From assembly GCA_027030295.1 (NCBI GenBank), contig JALVFB010000409.1, forward strand, positions 1 to 6,597: a stretch of 6,597 nt of DNA. The letters run 5' to 3'. The stretch's first letter is position 1; each line of letters starts with the position of its first letter. Position numbers and translations under genes: made by a program. Of the stretch, positions 6,456 through 6,597 are shown piece by piece. The notes under the pieces are model-generated. The model was not told the DNA's origin, ran no database searches, and saw nothing but the letters and a program-made list of their open reading frames with translations. The stretch is from Hyphomicrobiales bacterium. GTDB lineage: Bacteria; Pseudomonadota; Alphaproteobacteria; Rhizobiales; Aestuariivirgaceae.

Positions 6456-6597
6456 ATGGGCGCACCATCGACGATACCTCCGTTCGAGGGCGATATTCTC
6501 CTTCTGGGCGCGGGGCGCATGGGATCGGCCATGCTGAAGGGCTGGCTTCAGGCCGGGATCGATCCGAAGCAGGTGGCGGTGCTGGATCCCTCCCCCG
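6456..6597 (+). CDS. proC: Pyrroline-5-carboxylate reductase (N-terminal part)
   Basis: ProC reduces 1-pyrroline-5-carboxylate to L-proline with NAD(P)H, the last step of proline synthesis, in the cytoplasm. Only 47 codons are present; the gene continues past the right edge (family length about 265-280 aa). Seen: the N-terminal Rossmann strand and nucleotide loop ILLLGAGRMGSAMLKGWL, with the GxGxMG pattern typical of ProC, then AGIDPKQVAVLDPSP, where the second strand ends at the cofactor-selecting position. ATG at 6456 follows the ybjN stop as TGA-A-ATG; a CGGAGAGG ribosome binding site lies inside the ybjN end. Identification rests on the motif, the following strand and the ybjN-proC pairing familiar from alphaproteobacteria. 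Confidence 0.93.
   Translation, partial: MGAPSTIPPFEGDILLLGAGRMGSAMLKGWLQAGIDPKQVAVLDPSP

Overview
The window looks like ordinary chromosomal DNA of a GC-rich alphaproteobacterium. The evidence is the alphaproteobacterial form of AddB (AddAB instead of RecBCD), a YbjN-domain gene placed directly before proC, and GC-rich codon use throughout. I cannot place it below class; Rhodospirillales or Acetobacterales-like is only a guess. I see no insertion sequence, phage gene, CRISPR array or integrase.

Layout. (1) Positions 1-3505, minus strand: addB, encoding the nuclease/scaffold subunit of the AddAB recombination complex, followed 46 bp later by queA, the queuosine biosynthesis enzyme, which begins at a TTG codon and runs off the left edge. 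(2) Positions 3506-3705: a divergent intergenic region with a TTGACT -35-like hexamer and a perfect 13-bp palindrome in front of the next gene. (3) Positions 3706-4014, plus strand: a small TusE/DsrC-family sulfur carrier with the conserved C-terminal GLPKPTGCV tail but without the second redox cysteine. It is followed by about 190 nt of non-coding DNA and a strong rho-independent terminator. (4) Positions 4239-5576, minus strand: a 445-aa MscS-family mechanosensitive channel, convergent with the sulfur carrier. Just upstream of it on the same strand is tRNA-Val(UAC). (5) Positions 5714-5959: a second divergent region with a candidate tRNA promoter and a CtrA-like dyad. (6) Positions 5960-6597, plus strand: a YbjN-domain protein and proC (pyrroline-5-carboxylate reductase, proline synthesis), separated by one base and probably translationally coupled; proC runs off the right edge.

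How the parts relate: queA and the TusE-like protein may both serve tRNA wobble-base modification, but they are on opposite strands and probably not co-regulated. AddB needs AddA, which is not in the window. ybjN and proC form a real transcription unit. I found no clearly new multi-gene system. The points most worth a second look are the single-cysteine DsrC/TusE homologue with a palindrome in its promoter, the structured 3' region behind it, and addB without an adjacent addA.
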